A DNA stretch of 64,000 nucleotides from Gammaproteobacteria bacterium. Lineage in GTDB: Bacteria > Pseudomonadota > Gammaproteobacteria > Pseudomonadales > Pseudohongiellaceae. The notes below the pieces were generated by a model, which ran no database searches, was not told the DNA's origin, and saw only the letters and a program-made list of their open reading frames with translations. Shown in pieces: positions 9,733-19,748 of the stretch (within the stretch, counting starts at the first letter, position 1; each line of letters opens with the position of its first letter). The translations under genes and the position numbers were made by a program. The stretch lies in the NCBI GenBank assembly GCA_018401885.1, contig JAGYKB010000012.1, positions 1-64,000 of the forward strand, read 5' to 3'.

Positions 9733-10809
9733 ATGCTGTCTTCCCTTTCGATTTACGCCGGCCCCACGGCGCGCGCCCAACTCCTTGAGCAGGGCGTCAC
9801 AGCGGCTCAATTTAAAGTCATGGTGGGCGCCTCAGGCGGCCCTAAATGGTTTGTGCTCTATGGCCTTGATCGCTACTTGTTTGGCAATTTTCTGCAGGAG
9901 AGAACAGAGCCATTACTCACGCTTGGCTCGTCGGCAGGCGCTTGGAGGATGTGCTGTCTCGCGACTGCGGATCCCGTCGCCGCTATTGATCGACTCGCCA
10001 AGCTTTATAGCGAAGAGCGGTATTCCGACACGCCTACTCAGCGTGAAATAACCCTCAAAGCCGAGGCTATGCTCGCGGGTACGCTTGGACCAACAGGCGC
10101 GGCGGAAATAGCGTCGAGCGAGAGGTTTCTAACGACTATCGTCGCCGATCGCAGTCGCGGATTTGGTTCATCGAGACACAAAGGGCTGCAGACTGCGTCG
10201 CTCGGCTTAGCGGCGCTTGCGAATGTCATCTCTCGTCGCAGTCTGTCGTTTTTTTTCGAGCGCACTCTCTTCTCGACTCAGGGTATTGAGTCGCCTTGGC
10301 GTTCTGCTGATGATCTGCGCACGACGCTGGTGCCGCTACGAGAAGACAACGTCATGCAGGCTATGATGGCAACTGGCGCTATACCTTATGTGCTCGAAGG
10401 CGTGCGCGACATACCCGGCGCGCCAGCTGGGCTCTATTGGGATGGAGGCATGACCGACTACCATTTCGATATGGATTTTCACGCAGGCGATGGGCTAGTC
10501 CTCTATCCACATTTTTCGGCCGAAGTGATTCCTGGCTGGTTCGACAAATCACTCCCTTGGCGTCGTGCTCATGCGCAGCATTATGATCGAGTGGTCCTTG
10601 TTACGCCCTCTAAAGAGTTTGTGGCAACGCTGCCAAATGGGAAAATCCCAGACCGTAAAGACTTCGAAAAACTCGGCGCTGACGAGCGGATACGCTGCTG
10701 GCGTGAGGTTCTAAAAGCGAGTGAACGACTTGCCGAAGATTTCGCAGAACTCGTCGAGTCGGGCGCGGGGGTTGACCGCATTCGGCCCTTTTCTGAGCGT
10801 GATCGCTAG
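9733..10809 (+). CDS. Patatin-like phospholipase family protein
   Basis: GASGGPKWFVLYGLDRYLF, GSSAGAW nucleophile elbow, DGGMTDYHF. Confidence 0.85.
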   Translation: MLSSLSIYAGPTARAQLLEQGVTAAQFKVMVGASGGPKWFVLYGLDRYLFGNFLQERTEPLLTLGSSAGAWRMCCLATADPVAAIDRLAKLYSEERYSDTPTQREITLKAEAMLAGTLGPTGAAEIASSERFLTTIVADRSRGFGSSRHKGLQTASLGLAALANVISRRSLSFFFERTLFSTQGIESPWRSADDLRTTLVPLREDNVMQAMMATGAIPYVLEGVRDIPGAPAGLYWDGGMTDYHFDMDFHAGDGLVLYPHFSAEVIPGWFDKSLPWRRAHAQHYDRVVLVTPSKEFVATLPNGKIPDRKDFEKLGADERIRCWREVLKASERLAEDFAELVESGAGVDRIRPFSERDR

Positions 10810-10830
10810 TAATTATTTGAGGTCTGAAGC

Positions 10831-11364
10831 ATGGGGGAATCTCTTCTAAATTTAGAAAAAGGCGAGCACCGATCGATCATCATTCGGGCAGCTGAGGCCA
10901 AAGATGCGAAATCACTGGTAGCGATTTATAACAGCTATATTTTGGAGACAGTCGTCACCTTTGAAATTGAGCCGATCACAGAGGCAGACATGTTACAGCG
11001 TCTTGCTAAAGTTGAGGCGACGATGCCTTGGCTTGTTGCTGAAGATTCAAGCGGGGCAATTTTGGGTTATGCCTACGCTACGCAGTGGAAGGCTCGCGCG
11101 GCATATGATTTTGCACGTGAGGTTACAGTTTATCTAAAGCCAGGCTTTGAGAATTTAGGCTACGGTACGAAGCTTTACAGGGCGCTAATAAGTATTTTGC
11201 AGGACTCGCCGATACACTCCCTAATCGCAGGCATTGCGCAGCCGAATGCTGCCAGCGTTGCTCTGCACGAGAAACTCGGCTTTAAAAAAGTAGGCGAGTT
11301 TGAAGAGGTTGGGCTCAAATTCGGTCGGCGAGTCAATATAGGTTACTGGCAACTATTACTATGA
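10831..11364 (+). CDS. GNAT N-acetyltransferase (phosphinothricin acetyltransferase-like)
   Basis: IIIRAAEAKDAKSLVAIYNSYI, WLVAEDSSGAILGYAYATQWKARAAYDFAREVTVYLKP, NAASVALHEKLGFKKVGEFEEVGLKFGR. Confidence 0.92.
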   Translation: MGESLLNLEKGEHRSIIIRAAEAKDAKSLVAIYNSYILETVVTFEIEPITEADMLQRLAKVEATMPWLVAEDSSGAILGYAYATQWKARAAYDFAREVTVYLKPGFENLGYGTKLYRALISILQDSPIHSLIAGIAQPNAASVALHEKLGFKKVGEFEEVGLKFGRRVNIGYWQLLL

Positions 11365-11597
11365 AATCTGAATTTAAGACCGCCTCCCAGGCAGGTGCAG
11401 TGGTCCACTTCTCTGTGTTTAAGCTGATTGCGGCACTGACACTTTGCTTCTCGCTTAATTCATGTTTGGGCATCGCCGTAGGTGCGGCGAGTGCGACTGT
11501 AGGCGTTGGGATAGCCGTCGCTAAAGTCCCGGTTAAGGTAGTTGGAAAGGCTGCCGGGGCCACTCTTGGGCTCATACTCCCGGATGGAAAGGAATAG
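11361..11597 (+). CDS. Small putative lipoprotein
   Basis: Hydrophobic segment and lipobox-like LNSC; Gly/Ala-rich C-terminus; overlaps the stop of the upstream gene. Confidence 0.6.
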   Translation: MKSEFKTASQAGAVVHFSVFKLIAALTLCFSLNSCLGIAVGAASATVGVGIAVAKVPVKVVGKAAGATLGLILPDGKE

Positions 11598-11600
11598 CGC

Positions 11601-12029
11601 TTGATGAAAATTGATCCCAACGACTACAACATCCCTGAAGGGTTCAGACATTACGGTGGTGATCCCGCCGAAGACTCTCTCGGGCCGTTTTTTGGCAGGA
11701 TTGGCGAGAATGGATTCGAGACTGCCTTTCGCGCGCAAGCGAAACACTGCAATGGCCACAATACAGTCCATGGCGGCATCCTGATGAGTTTCGCCGACTA
11801 CTCGCTTTGCATGGCGGGTATAGACGGAGAAGAGGGCGTCAGCGTAATTACAATAAGCTGCAACAACGAATTTATCCTGCCTGCGCTGGAAGGCGATTTG
11901 ATACTAGGCCGTTGCGAGGTCCTGCGCCAAGGGCGCTCGCTAATTTTTGTCCGCTGCACATTATCAGTGAACGGTAATCATGTGCTTAATAGTAGCGGTG
12001 TCGTTAAGCGAATCCCTAAGCCCGCTTAA
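11601..12029 (+). CDS. PaaI-like hotdog thioesterase
   Basis: NTVHGGILMSFADYSLCMAG, LEGDLILGRCEVLRQGRSLIFVRCTL. Confidence 0.9.
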   Translation: MMKIDPNDYNIPEGFRHYGGDPAEDSLGPFFGRIGENGFETAFRAQAKHCNGHNTVHGGILMSFADYSLCMAGIDGEEGVSVITISCNNEFILPALEGDLILGRCEVLRQGRSLIFVRCTLSVNGNHVLNSSGVVKRIPKPA

Positions 12030-12053
12030 CGCGCAGCGCCGAGTTCCGCCTCT

Positions 12054-13079
12054 CTAGAGCTTGTAGACCTTGCTCGCTGTGCCCGAAAAAAGTGCCTGCT
12101 GTTCACTTTCGCTATATCGAGCGGCGATTTTCTTCAGCGCGTTCCAGAGCACAGGGTAACTGATACTTAGCCTGTCTACGGGGAAGTTGCTCTCGAACAT
12201 GCAACGCTCGGGTCCGAAACACTCGATCATGTGGTGGTAGTAACGCCCCTGAGCCGCGACGAATTCGTCGGACGTTGGCGGGCGTTCGGCGAGGTGCCAG
12301 TCGAAACCGTTGTCCGGCATTGCTAGCCCGCCAATTTTTGCATAGACGTTGCTGCATTTTGCCAACTCACGCATTTCAACTTTCCACTCTTTAAAGATTT
12401 CATCGCGATTGCCTCGGAAGCGACCCACGCCGAGCGGTGTGCCAAAGTGGTCTAACACCATGGTGCACTCGGGCACTGCATTCGCGAGGTCAATATAGTC
12501 CAAGTTCTGATGATGGTAATGCCAGGTATCGTAACTTAGCCCGCGTGCGGCGAGCAGGCGGAGTCCTTCGCGAAACGATTCTTTTCCATACAAGTAGGCC
12601 GGCGCGGAGCCGGGAATGACCAGCACCTCGGGTTCTCTGTCGCGTGCACCGGACTGTCTGATACCCTTAAACAGCGATCCGGCAATCGCGGTATGTCCAT
12701 CTAAAAGCTCTATTAGCTTCTCCTTTTCTGCCCCCGCGAGGGTGAGATCGGCATGGGCGACGATGCCGGCTATCTGCGCGCGCCCTTTGTTGTTTTCATG
12801 CGACTGTTTGGCGATTTCGGTGATCGCTTGAGTTTCGCCAAGTGCCTTTAGGTGCTCGGGTCCCTCACGACGGTAAAAAGCGCGACACTCCATGAATACT
12901 GTTTTGGTCACATTGTGGCCGGCACTGGTGTCTGCCCATAGCTCGTTCAATAAATAGTCTTGGTTAAAGCGGTTGCGCCAGAGATGATGGTGGGGATCGA
13001 TAATCTCGCGCGCTGGATCCTCAATAGGTTCGATCACTTGCGCGAGCCAGTCGTTGCTGCCGGGGGTCGGGGTTGTCAT
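12054..13079 (-). CDS. Amidohydrolase (2-pyrone-4,6-dicarboxylate hydrolase-like)
   Basis: IIDPHHHLWRN, VLDHFGTPLG, ERCMFESNFPVD. Confidence 0.9.
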   Translation of the reverse strand: MTTPTPGSNDWLAQVIEPIEDPAREIIDPHHHLWRNRFNQDYLLNELWADTSAGHNVTKTVFMECRAFYRREGPEHLKALGETQAITEIAKQSHENNKGRAQIAGIVAHADLTLAGAEKEKLIELLDGHTAIAGSLFKGIRQSGARDREPEVLVIPGSAPAYLYGKESFREGLRLLAARGLSYDTWHYHHQNLDYIDLANAVPECTMVLDHFGTPLGVGRFRGNRDEIFKEWKVEMRELAKCSNVYAKIGGLAMPDNGFDWHLAERPPTSDEFVAAQGRYYHHMIECFGPERCMFESNFPVDRLSISYPVLWNALKKIAARYSESEQQALFSGTASKVYKL

Positions 13080-13289
13080 AGTAGGGTCCTTAGTCTCGAA
13101 TGCTATCGGGTGTCAGCCGCTTTCAATTGCCAGAGTTAAGCCTAAGGCCAACGTGCATGCAAGAGCTTGATCGTGGGCAATAATTGCGCAGTAAGGTGCT
13201 CGGAGGTTATGCTCGGCTCTCCTCAAAATACAATTAAAAAGCGTGTGAATAGAAGCGTAGCGCTAATAAGAACACTCTCGGAGAGTTAG

Positions 13290-14831
13290 ATGGATCTGCC
13301 AGCCTTAGTCATACTGTGTTACCTCGTCTTCTTTGTACTCGTCGGCATTTATATAAGTAGCGGCAACCGCAGTTCCGCCGACTGGGCTATAGGGGGTGGG
13401 ACCCTCGGCGTAGGGATGTTGGCGGCAGGAATCGCGGGCACACGTATCGGTGGCGCTGGTACTTACGGTGTAGCTGGTGATGTGATTAGCGAGGGCATCG
13501 GCCACCTCTGGTACGGTGTTAATTCCTTCGCGGCGCTTTTTTTGGTGGGCCTTTTCTTCGCCATTCCCTATCGACGGCTGCGACTCTCGAGCGTGGGTGA
13601 GGTGTTCGACTTCCGGTTTGGGTCGCAGCGCTGTCAGTCGCTCTCCAGCCTCTGCGTGCAGGCTGAATATCTCGTCATCAATATTATCGAGCCCTACGTC
13701 ATTGCCACCATCGTCAGTGGCGTAACCGGTTGGCCGTTCTGGGTTGGGATACTGATCGGCGGCTTCGTTATCGTTCTGTTTACGATAACGGGCGGACTGA
13801 AGGGCACTGCAGTGACCAATATTGTGCATTGCATTGTGATCATCGTAGGCCTAGGAGCGGTGGGATTTGTCGCTATGCAGAATCTCGGCGGGTGGACGGC
13901 CGTTATCGCTGAATCGAAAGTCATGCTCGAAGCCTCGGGTAAAGACGTGCCGTCTTGGTGGAGTTTCACTGGTATCGGATGGGCCACGATCATCGCACTG
14001 TTTATTTCTGCCACTATCCATACGCCGGCCGCCTCGGTGTACGCAAACTATGCGAGTTCGGCGGCAAAGCAAGAATATCTGATTCCCGGATTTTTTTGGG
14101 CTGGAGTTATCGCAGCCATTATGCCCGTCGTTGCGGGCGGCATAGGCATTCTGACGATGGTGAAATATGGTGCCGAGAGTGGTCTCTCTGGCTACCTAAA
14201 TATCGCTCAACTAGCCATAGATACTGGGCCTCTGCTGGGAGGTATTGCGTTAGCGGCGGTGCTCGCGGCGGTCATCTCATCAGGCGCGCCGATATTGCTT
14301 GCTAGTGCAACAATGCTTGTTAGCGACTGGATTCCTGCGTCGAAAGGATGGTCTAGCGATACGAAATTGAGGGCGTATAAAATAACAACCGCACTCTATG
14401 GCTCTCTTGCTGCGTTCCTTGCTTGGTCTCTGAACTTCGGTTCCGTGTTGCAGTTCTTGCTTTTAGGATTCGCAATGGTTGTGCCACCTGCGATTGCGGT
14501 AGGTTACGTTTTCTATTGGAAACGCACGACGGAGTTAGCGGTTTTCTGGGGAATACTTACCGGCTTCGTCGGCGGCGCATTAATGTGGTTGCTCAATCGA
14601 AATTTTGCCGGGAGCGAGAATGCAGACGCAGGTGGTTTTCCTCAGTACTGGTACGAACTCTGTCAATTTCTTGGCGAGTGGCGCGATCCGTCATTCCTGA
14701 CGTTGCTTCTTCCCTTGGTGGTGATTCCAGTTGTGACGATCCTGTTTCCTGATCAGGAGGAGGATACTGAGCGAGCCGACGCGTTCTACGCAAAGCTTGG
14801 CCGTTTTCAACGCAATTTCGACTGGGCCTAA
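13290..14831 (+). CDS. Sodium:solute symporter family protein
   Basis: 513 aa, about 13 TM segments; SSF-like motifs GGTLGVGMLAAGIAGTRIGGAGTYG, RYRRLRLSSVGEV-type region, ITGGLKGTAVTNIVHCIVI. Confidence 0.88.
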   Translation: MDLPALVILCYLVFFVLVGIYISSGNRSSADWAIGGGTLGVGMLAAGIAGTRIGGAGTYGVAGDVISEGIGHLWYGVNSFAALFLVGLFFAIPYRRLRLSSVGEVFDFRFGSQRCQSLSSLCVQAEYLVINIIEPYVIATIVSGVTGWPFWVGILIGGFVIVLFTITGGLKGTAVTNIVHCIVIIVGLGAVGFVAMQNLGGWTAVIAESKVMLEASGKDVPSWWSFTGIGWATIIALFISATIHTPAASVYANYASSAAKQEYLIPGFFWAGVIAAIMPVVAGGIGILTMVKYGAESGLSGYLNIAQLAIDTGPLLGGIALAAVLAAVISSGAPILLASATMLVSDWIPASKGWSSDTKLRAYKITTALYGSLAAFLAWSLNFGSVLQFLLLGFAMVVPPAIAVGYVFYWKRTTELAVFWGILTGFVGGALMWLLNRNFAGSENADAGGFPQYWYELCQFLGEWRDPSFLTLLLPLVVIPVVTILFPDQEEDTERADAFYAKLGRFQRNFDWA

Positions 14832-14842
14832 CGCCCAGTCGA
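14818..14842 (+). terminator. Intrinsic terminator-like hairpin overlapping the symporter stop codon
   Basis: Perfect 10-bp stem TCGACTGGGC/GCCCAGTCGA, loop CTAAC, then GGCGGTTTT; lies between convergent genes. Confidence 0.55.
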
Positions 14843-14855
14843 GGCGGTTTTGAGC

Positions 14856-16436
14856 TTAGGCACGCGCCTGAATTACAAAAGGACCAGGCGTTTTATAGCT
14901 TTCCTCAAGCAGTCGACAGAGATCCTCGGCATCTTTGGCATGTGCGCCTGGAACTCCAAAACCTTTTGCCATCGCAACCCAATCTAGTTCCGGATTGCCG
15001 ATATCAAATAGACTCGCTGCAATTTCTCCCACCTCTGTAACACCGAGGCGACCGTACTCAACGTTGAGTATATTGTAGGTGTGGTTGGCGAAAATCAGCG
15101 TAGTTACATTGAGGTTCTCGCGTGCCTGCGTCCAGAAAGACTGATTCGTATACGCAGCACCACCATCGCCGAGCATGGCTAGCACTGGCCTATCGGGGCA
15201 GGCGAGTGCGGCGCCCGTTGCCACGGGTCCACCTTGCCCAATAGCGCCACCAGTAAGACTAAGCCAGCTATTGGGCTCTGAGTTTTGACAGAACGCGTGC
15301 GCGGCATTGCCTCCGCCTGAGTCAGTGGCAACAATCAGCCCGGCTGGCATAGTTGCCGCAACTGCCTGAATAATTGTTTTCGTCTCGAGATCTCCGGTTG
15401 GGCGCGGTATTTCGCGACGCTCATAAGTTTTGACTGATTCATTTTTAGCGCCAAGGCGCTCAGCGAGACGAGCAAGCGCGTCTACGGCATCCTCTTCCTT
15501 CTGGGTTAGCCTGCTCACATGGCAGCCTTTCGGGATGAGTTGGCCAGGAATGCCGCGATAGGCAAAGAAACTCGCTGGTGGCTCTCCGCCTACCAGTACG
15601 AGGTGATCAATTCCGGCCAGCGTTTGTAACACCTGCTCAGGAAAATAAGGAAGGCGCTCAACTTCGGGGTTACCGGGACCGCCATCTACGCGAGCAGGGA
15701 ACGTGCCGGTGAAGAGCCTGCAGCCGGTTTTAACGGAAATTTTACTCGCATAAGCGAGCGCCTCTGGGCTAACACCATGGTGTTCGAGAAGCAGAGCTAC
15801 TTTGCCTCCTGTACCGATCGTAGAAGCGACCGCGTCAATCGCATCGCTGCTCACTTTGCTACGCTGAGGTAATGCATTTGGCGCAACCGGTCCTTTGCTT
15901 TCACCCCATGCTGCATCTGCGCCCATTATGAGTGTCGCTATTTGTCCCTGCGACCCTGGGGTTTGGCGAAGGGTTGCGGTAAAGGCGTCGGCGCCATCTT
16001 GGGCGAGCGTCGTCTCTGTGCTCTCCGACTTGATCCAAGCCGAGTAGTTACGCGCGAGCGTATCGATGTTGGAAGTGAGTGGGGCATCAAATCCGACATG
16101 GTAATTCGGATGATTGCCGACGATATTGATCATCGGTGAATTTGCGCGGCGAGCGTTGTGTAAGTTTGCGATGCCGTTGGCGAGTCCAGGCCCTAAGTGG
16201 AGCAGGGTCGCTGCAGGTTTGCCGGTCATTCTCGCGTAGCCGTCGGCGGCGCCAGTACACACGCCTTCGAAAAGCGCGAGTACCGATTTCATCTTTGGTA
16301 CGCGGTCTAATGCTTGGACGAGATGCATCTCTGAGGTGCCAGGGTTCGCTATACATAGTTCAACACCGCATTCGGCAAGGGTTTCAATTAAGGCAGTGGC
16401 GCCATTCATAGCGGCATTGTTTTGGTCTTCAGACAT
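14856..16436 (-). CDS. Thiamine pyrophosphate-dependent enzyme, acetolactate synthase large-subunit-like
   Basis: CIANPGTSEMHLVQALD, EGVCTGAADGYARMTGKPAATLLHLGPGLANGIANLHNARRA, TPP motif GDGGAAYTNQSFWTQARENLNVTTLIFANHTYNILN. Confidence 0.93.
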   Translation of the reverse strand: MSEDQNNAAMNGATALIETLAECGVELCIANPGTSEMHLVQALDRVPKMKSVLALFEGVCTGAADGYARMTGKPAATLLHLGPGLANGIANLHNARRANSPMINIVGNHPNYHVGFDAPLTSNIDTLARNYSAWIKSESTETTLAQDGADAFTATLRQTPGSQGQIATLIMGADAAWGESKGPVAPNALPQRSKVSSDAIDAVASTIGTGGKVALLLEHHGVSPEALAYASKISVKTGCRLFTGTFPARVDGGPGNPEVERLPYFPEQVLQTLAGIDHLVLVGGEPPASFFAYRGIPGQLIPKGCHVSRLTQKEEDAVDALARLAERLGAKNESVKTYERREIPRPTGDLETKTIIQAVAATMPAGLIVATDSGGGNAAHAFCQNSEPNSWLSLTGGAIGQGGPVATGAALACPDRPVLAMLGDGGAAYTNQSFWTQARENLNVTTLIFANHTYNILNVEYGRLGVTEVGEIAASLFDIGNPELDWVAMAKGFGVPGAHAKDAEDLCRLLEESYKTPGPFVIQARA

Positions 16437-16654
16437 GTAAACTCTCTCTCTTGCTTTCGATCTGTTTAGTTCTCTCGCACACAGCTAATTATCGGCATGC
16501 TCTTCAGCCCAATCATACCAGTTAAAGGAGTCGGTGGAAGAGCGGTCTCATTAAGTCATGTTGAGTCGACAGAGGCTCTTTTATGAGGCGAGTGAACCCG
16601 CTAGACTACAGTTCGGTGAGTGAGCAACAAGGTTGGGGGAGTAAAGACAGTATT

Positions 16655-17275
16655 ATGCAGTCAGAAATGATGAACTTGTTTGCGGTCCCAGTCGTGCGCT
16701 CTGCGATCAATCGAAGTTTCACTAGCGATGAGATGAGCTTTTTTCAAGAAGAGTTGCGTGATCCCATTAATGCGATTACCAATTTTTCTTCGCGCAACAA
16801 AAATGTGCTCAATGCACCTGAGATGGCCTCACTAAGAGCGTTTATTCACAGTTGCCTCGATAACTATTTGGCAACTGTTTTTAGCCCCGCGAACAACGTT
16901 AAGTTGAAAGTGACGCAGTCCTGGTTAACGCTCTCGCGCAAAGGCGACTCGCATCATTCGCATGTTCATCCCAACAGCGTCGTGAGTGGTGTTCTTTATA
17001 TTAATTTAGCTAAAGACGACGGCATCAATTTTTATCGGAATCAAGACTCGATTTGGTATGAATTATTGAGAGGGCAAGAGACTTACCATAATGCCTATCG
17101 GTATTTTATTGGTACCAAGATTGGCGATGTTTTGCTTTTTCCTTCCAATCAGAGTCATGGCGTAAGAGAAGTTGTAGAAGATATTGAACGAATGAGTCTT
17201 TCATTCAATACTTTTTTTGATGGTGAACTCGGACGTGAAGAATTTGCCAATTCGCTGAAAATTTCTGTTGGCTAG
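16655..17275 (+). CDS. TIGR02466-type putative 2OG-Fe(II) oxygenase
   Basis: SWLTLSRKGDSHHSHVHPNSVVSGVLYIN, GDVLLFPSNQSHGVREV, RMSLSFNTF. The ORF opens at 16583; the internal ATG at 16655 (MQSEMMNLFAVPV) is a likelier start. Confidence 0.85.
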   Translation: MQSEMMNLFAVPVVRSAINRSFTSDEMSFFQEELRDPINAITNFSSRNKNVLNAPEMASLRAFIHSCLDNYLATVFSPANNVKLKVTQSWLTLSRKGDSHHSHVHPNSVVSGVLYINLAKDDGINFYRNQDSIWYELLRGQETYHNAYRYFIGTKIGDVLLFPSNQSHGVREVVEDIERMSLSFNTFFDGELGREEFANSLKISVG

Positions 17276-17307
17276 TTTGCAATTCACAATCAGAACTCGG
17301 AGCGTTA

Positions 17308-18687
17308 GTGGTGGTAGAGATATATAGGCGTGGCTTCCTCGGGCTAGGCTTTCTGCGGCGTCTCGCAAGAAAGCAACGCGTTCAGCTCCTGATTCTGGTT
17401 GCCTTGATGGTTCACTCGTCACAGCTGGTATCTGGCGCCGAGAACGGTGCGCACGAAGATCCTTCGAAATTAGATTTTTATCTCATTACAGTAGATGTGG
17501 GTAATAACGTTTGGGATAACTTTGGACATAGTGCGCTTCGGGTTGTCGACGGGCTAGCTGGAACAGATACGATCTACAACTGGGGGGTTTTTGAAGTTCG
17601 CGATGGTCCAGTCGCCTTTGCCTATGACTTCTTTATTGATGAGTTAGAGTACCGGCTTGCGACTCAGAGTACGCGGCGAGAGATCGATAATTATCGAGCG
17701 CAGAAGAGAACGGTCTGGCAAGACGAGCTCCGACTAAGTGCTGCGCAGAAGCAGCGGCTACTGGCGAGATTAAACTGGAATCGAGCGCCTGAAAATTTGT
17801 ATTACGACTACGATTACTTCTTCGATAACTGTACAACACGCATTCGAGATTATCTGGACGAAGCGCTTGATGGCGCGATTTCTGCGCAGGTTGCTACGAT
17901 GGCGGGAGCGACATTTAGAGATCAGGTGAGAATTCACTATGCCTCTTTGCAGCCGATAAGTTTTTCTCTAGATGTTATTATGAACAGTAATTTTGATCGT
18001 GAGATGAGTGGATGGGAGTCTTTGTTTCTGCCACTTAATTTGCGAGCCAGCCTCGCGCAACTTAAAGGTGTTAATCCGCAAGAAGATAGGGAAGCTTCGT
18101 TTTTCGGCAGGCGTGAGATGCTGCTGAATTACGAGGCGCCTGCACCGCAGCGAGATTTTTACCGGACAGCCTCGTTCATTGCGCTATGCCTTACACTCTA
18201 TTTTCTGCTTATGCTCAAGCGGATTCGGCGCTCCTACTTTGCGACGCATTCGCATCTGGGGTTTAGAGCAGCTGGGGTGAATTTTAGACTGTTCGGTGGG
18301 CTGAATGTCGTTTTGTTTGGTGTCAGCGGTATTTATGGCTTTCTGATGCTTGGTAGCTGGTTTTTTTCAGGTCATGAAGATCTGCATCATAACGTCAACC
18401 TACTACTCTTCTGGCCGACGGACCTCTTCGGTGCGGTGATCGCCCTTCGCTGGCTTTTTCTGGCGCAGCCGTGGTCTCTGACTAACAACAATAAACCCTT
18501 TATGGTTTATTACTTTCTTGCGAAATTTAGCGCCGTGATTCTTTACAGCTTTGCCACAGCGTTTGGTTTTTTTGAGCAAGACACGCTGCAGATCGCCTTG
18601 TTTATACTGCCATGGCTGCTCTTGCTAGGATTGTTGGGTTGGCTTGTTGGGTTTGATGCGGCTAGAAGCCGCGATTCAATTTTTTAG
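17308..18687 (+). CDS. DUF4105 (Lnb N-terminal periplasmic-type) domain membrane protein
   Basis: FYLITVDVGNNVWDNFGHSALRV, YNWGVFEV, YYDYDYFFDNCTTRIRDYLDEAL, then several C-terminal TM segments. Confidence 0.85.
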   Translation: MVVEIYRRGFLGLGFLRRLARKQRVQLLILVALMVHSSQLVSGAENGAHEDPSKLDFYLITVDVGNNVWDNFGHSALRVVDGLAGTDTIYNWGVFEVRDGPVAFAYDFFIDELEYRLATQSTRREIDNYRAQKRTVWQDELRLSAAQKQRLLARLNWNRAPENLYYDYDYFFDNCTTRIRDYLDEALDGAISAQVATMAGATFRDQVRIHYASLQPISFSLDVIMNSNFDREMSGWESLFLPLNLRASLAQLKGVNPQEDREASFFGRREMLLNYEAPAPQRDFYRTASFIALCLTLYFLLMLKRIRRSYFATHSHLGFRAAGVNFRLFGGLNVVLFGVSGIYGFLMLGSWFFSGHEDLHHNVNLLLFWPTDLFGAVIALRWLFLAQPWSLTNNNKPFMVYYFLAKFSAVILYSFATAFGFFEQDTLQIALFILPWLLLLGLLGWLVGFDAARSRDSIF

Positions 18688-18743
18688 ATGCGGAGAGATG
18701 CAAGGGTCTGAATGAGCATCGATGAGAATTTGGAGAGTACAAA

Positions 18744-19748
18744 TTGAGTAACAATCGAGTGGATGTCGCAGCACGAAGCGAGAAATTGGAAGCTATGGCC
18801 TCGAAGGTTGCTGAATCTGCAGCTCAATTACAGCAGATCCAGGACGCTTCGCCGCAGGAAACTCGCGCGGCACGCGCAGAGAGGGGGAATCCTTTTGCAC
18901 CACCTGCGGTTGAAGGAGTTGAGGTAATCGAATCGATCGTTGTGCACGACGCTGGGGAGACGCGAGTTCGTCGTTACTACCCAAGCGGCTCCTCTTTTGA
19001 CTTTTCTCAACCGTTTCTCGGTGGCTCTCAGCGCCCTGCGCTAATTTACTTTCACGGCGGCGGGTATGTTCTGGGTGATGTCGCACAATATGACACGCTA
19101 ACGCAACAACTCGCGGAGCGAGCAAACTGCATCGTGATTTCGGTGGACTATCAACTCGCACCAGAAGCAAAATCTAAGCAGATTTTTACCGAAGCCTTTT
19201 CTGTTTATCGCTGGCTGTGTGCCAATGGCGAGGCTTGGGGAGTCGATACGTCGAAAATCGCTGTGGGCGGGGATAGCGCTGGAGGCAATCTCTCTATTGC
19301 GGTCGGGCTTAGCTGTAAGGCGTCTCAGTTCCCGCAGCCCTGTTTCCAATTACTCCTTTACCCAGTAACGGACTACACCATGAGTTTTCCGTCGATAGCT
19401 GAATTCAGTTCAGGCTATTTTTTGACTAAAGCGGGGATGGAGTGGTTTCGAAGCCATTTCCTCGAAGACGCTAGTCGAGCGACAGACCCCGTCGTGTCGC
19501 CGCATTTTGCCGATGTTTCAGGTTTAGCACCTGCGTTTGTTCTAACGGCGGGATTTGATCCACTGCGCGATGAGGGTGAAGCGTTTGCGCGCAAGCTCTC
19601 CGCGGCGGGCGTAGCAGTGAGGCATGTCTGCTACACCGATATGATCCATGCATTCATCTCTTTCGCCGGAGGCATCGAGGCAGGGATGGAAGCGATCGAA
19701 GAGTCTGCTTTGGAGCTTCGCAACGCTTTCGCCTTAGTCTCATCGTAA
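18744..19748 (+). CDS. Alpha/beta hydrolase (HSL-family esterase/lipase)
   Basis: IYFHGGGYVLGD, GGDSAGGNLS, GFDPLRDEGEAFARKL, HAFISFAG. Confidence 0.95.
   Translation: MSNNRVDVAARSEKLEAMASKVAESAAQLQQIQDASPQETRAARAERGNPFAPPAVEGVEVIESIVVHDAGETRVRRYYPSGSSFDFSQPFLGGSQRPALIYFHGGGYVLGDVAQYDTLTQQLAERANCIVISVDYQLAPEAKSKQIFTEAFSVYRWLCANGEAWGVDTSKIAVGGDSAGGNLSIAVGLSCKASQFPQPCFQLLLYPVTDYTMSFPSIAEFSSGYFLTKAGMEWFRSHFLEDASRATDPVVSPHFADVSGLAPAFVLTAGFDPLRDEGEAFARKLSAAGVAVRHVCYTDMIHAFISFAGGIEAGMEAIEESALELRNAFALVSS

Noticed and set aside
10038-10265. Many small antisense ORFs in the track (this one as an example)
   Set aside because: They lie opposite well-supported genes in GC-rich sequence and show no recognisable families; explained by codon bias of the sense gene.
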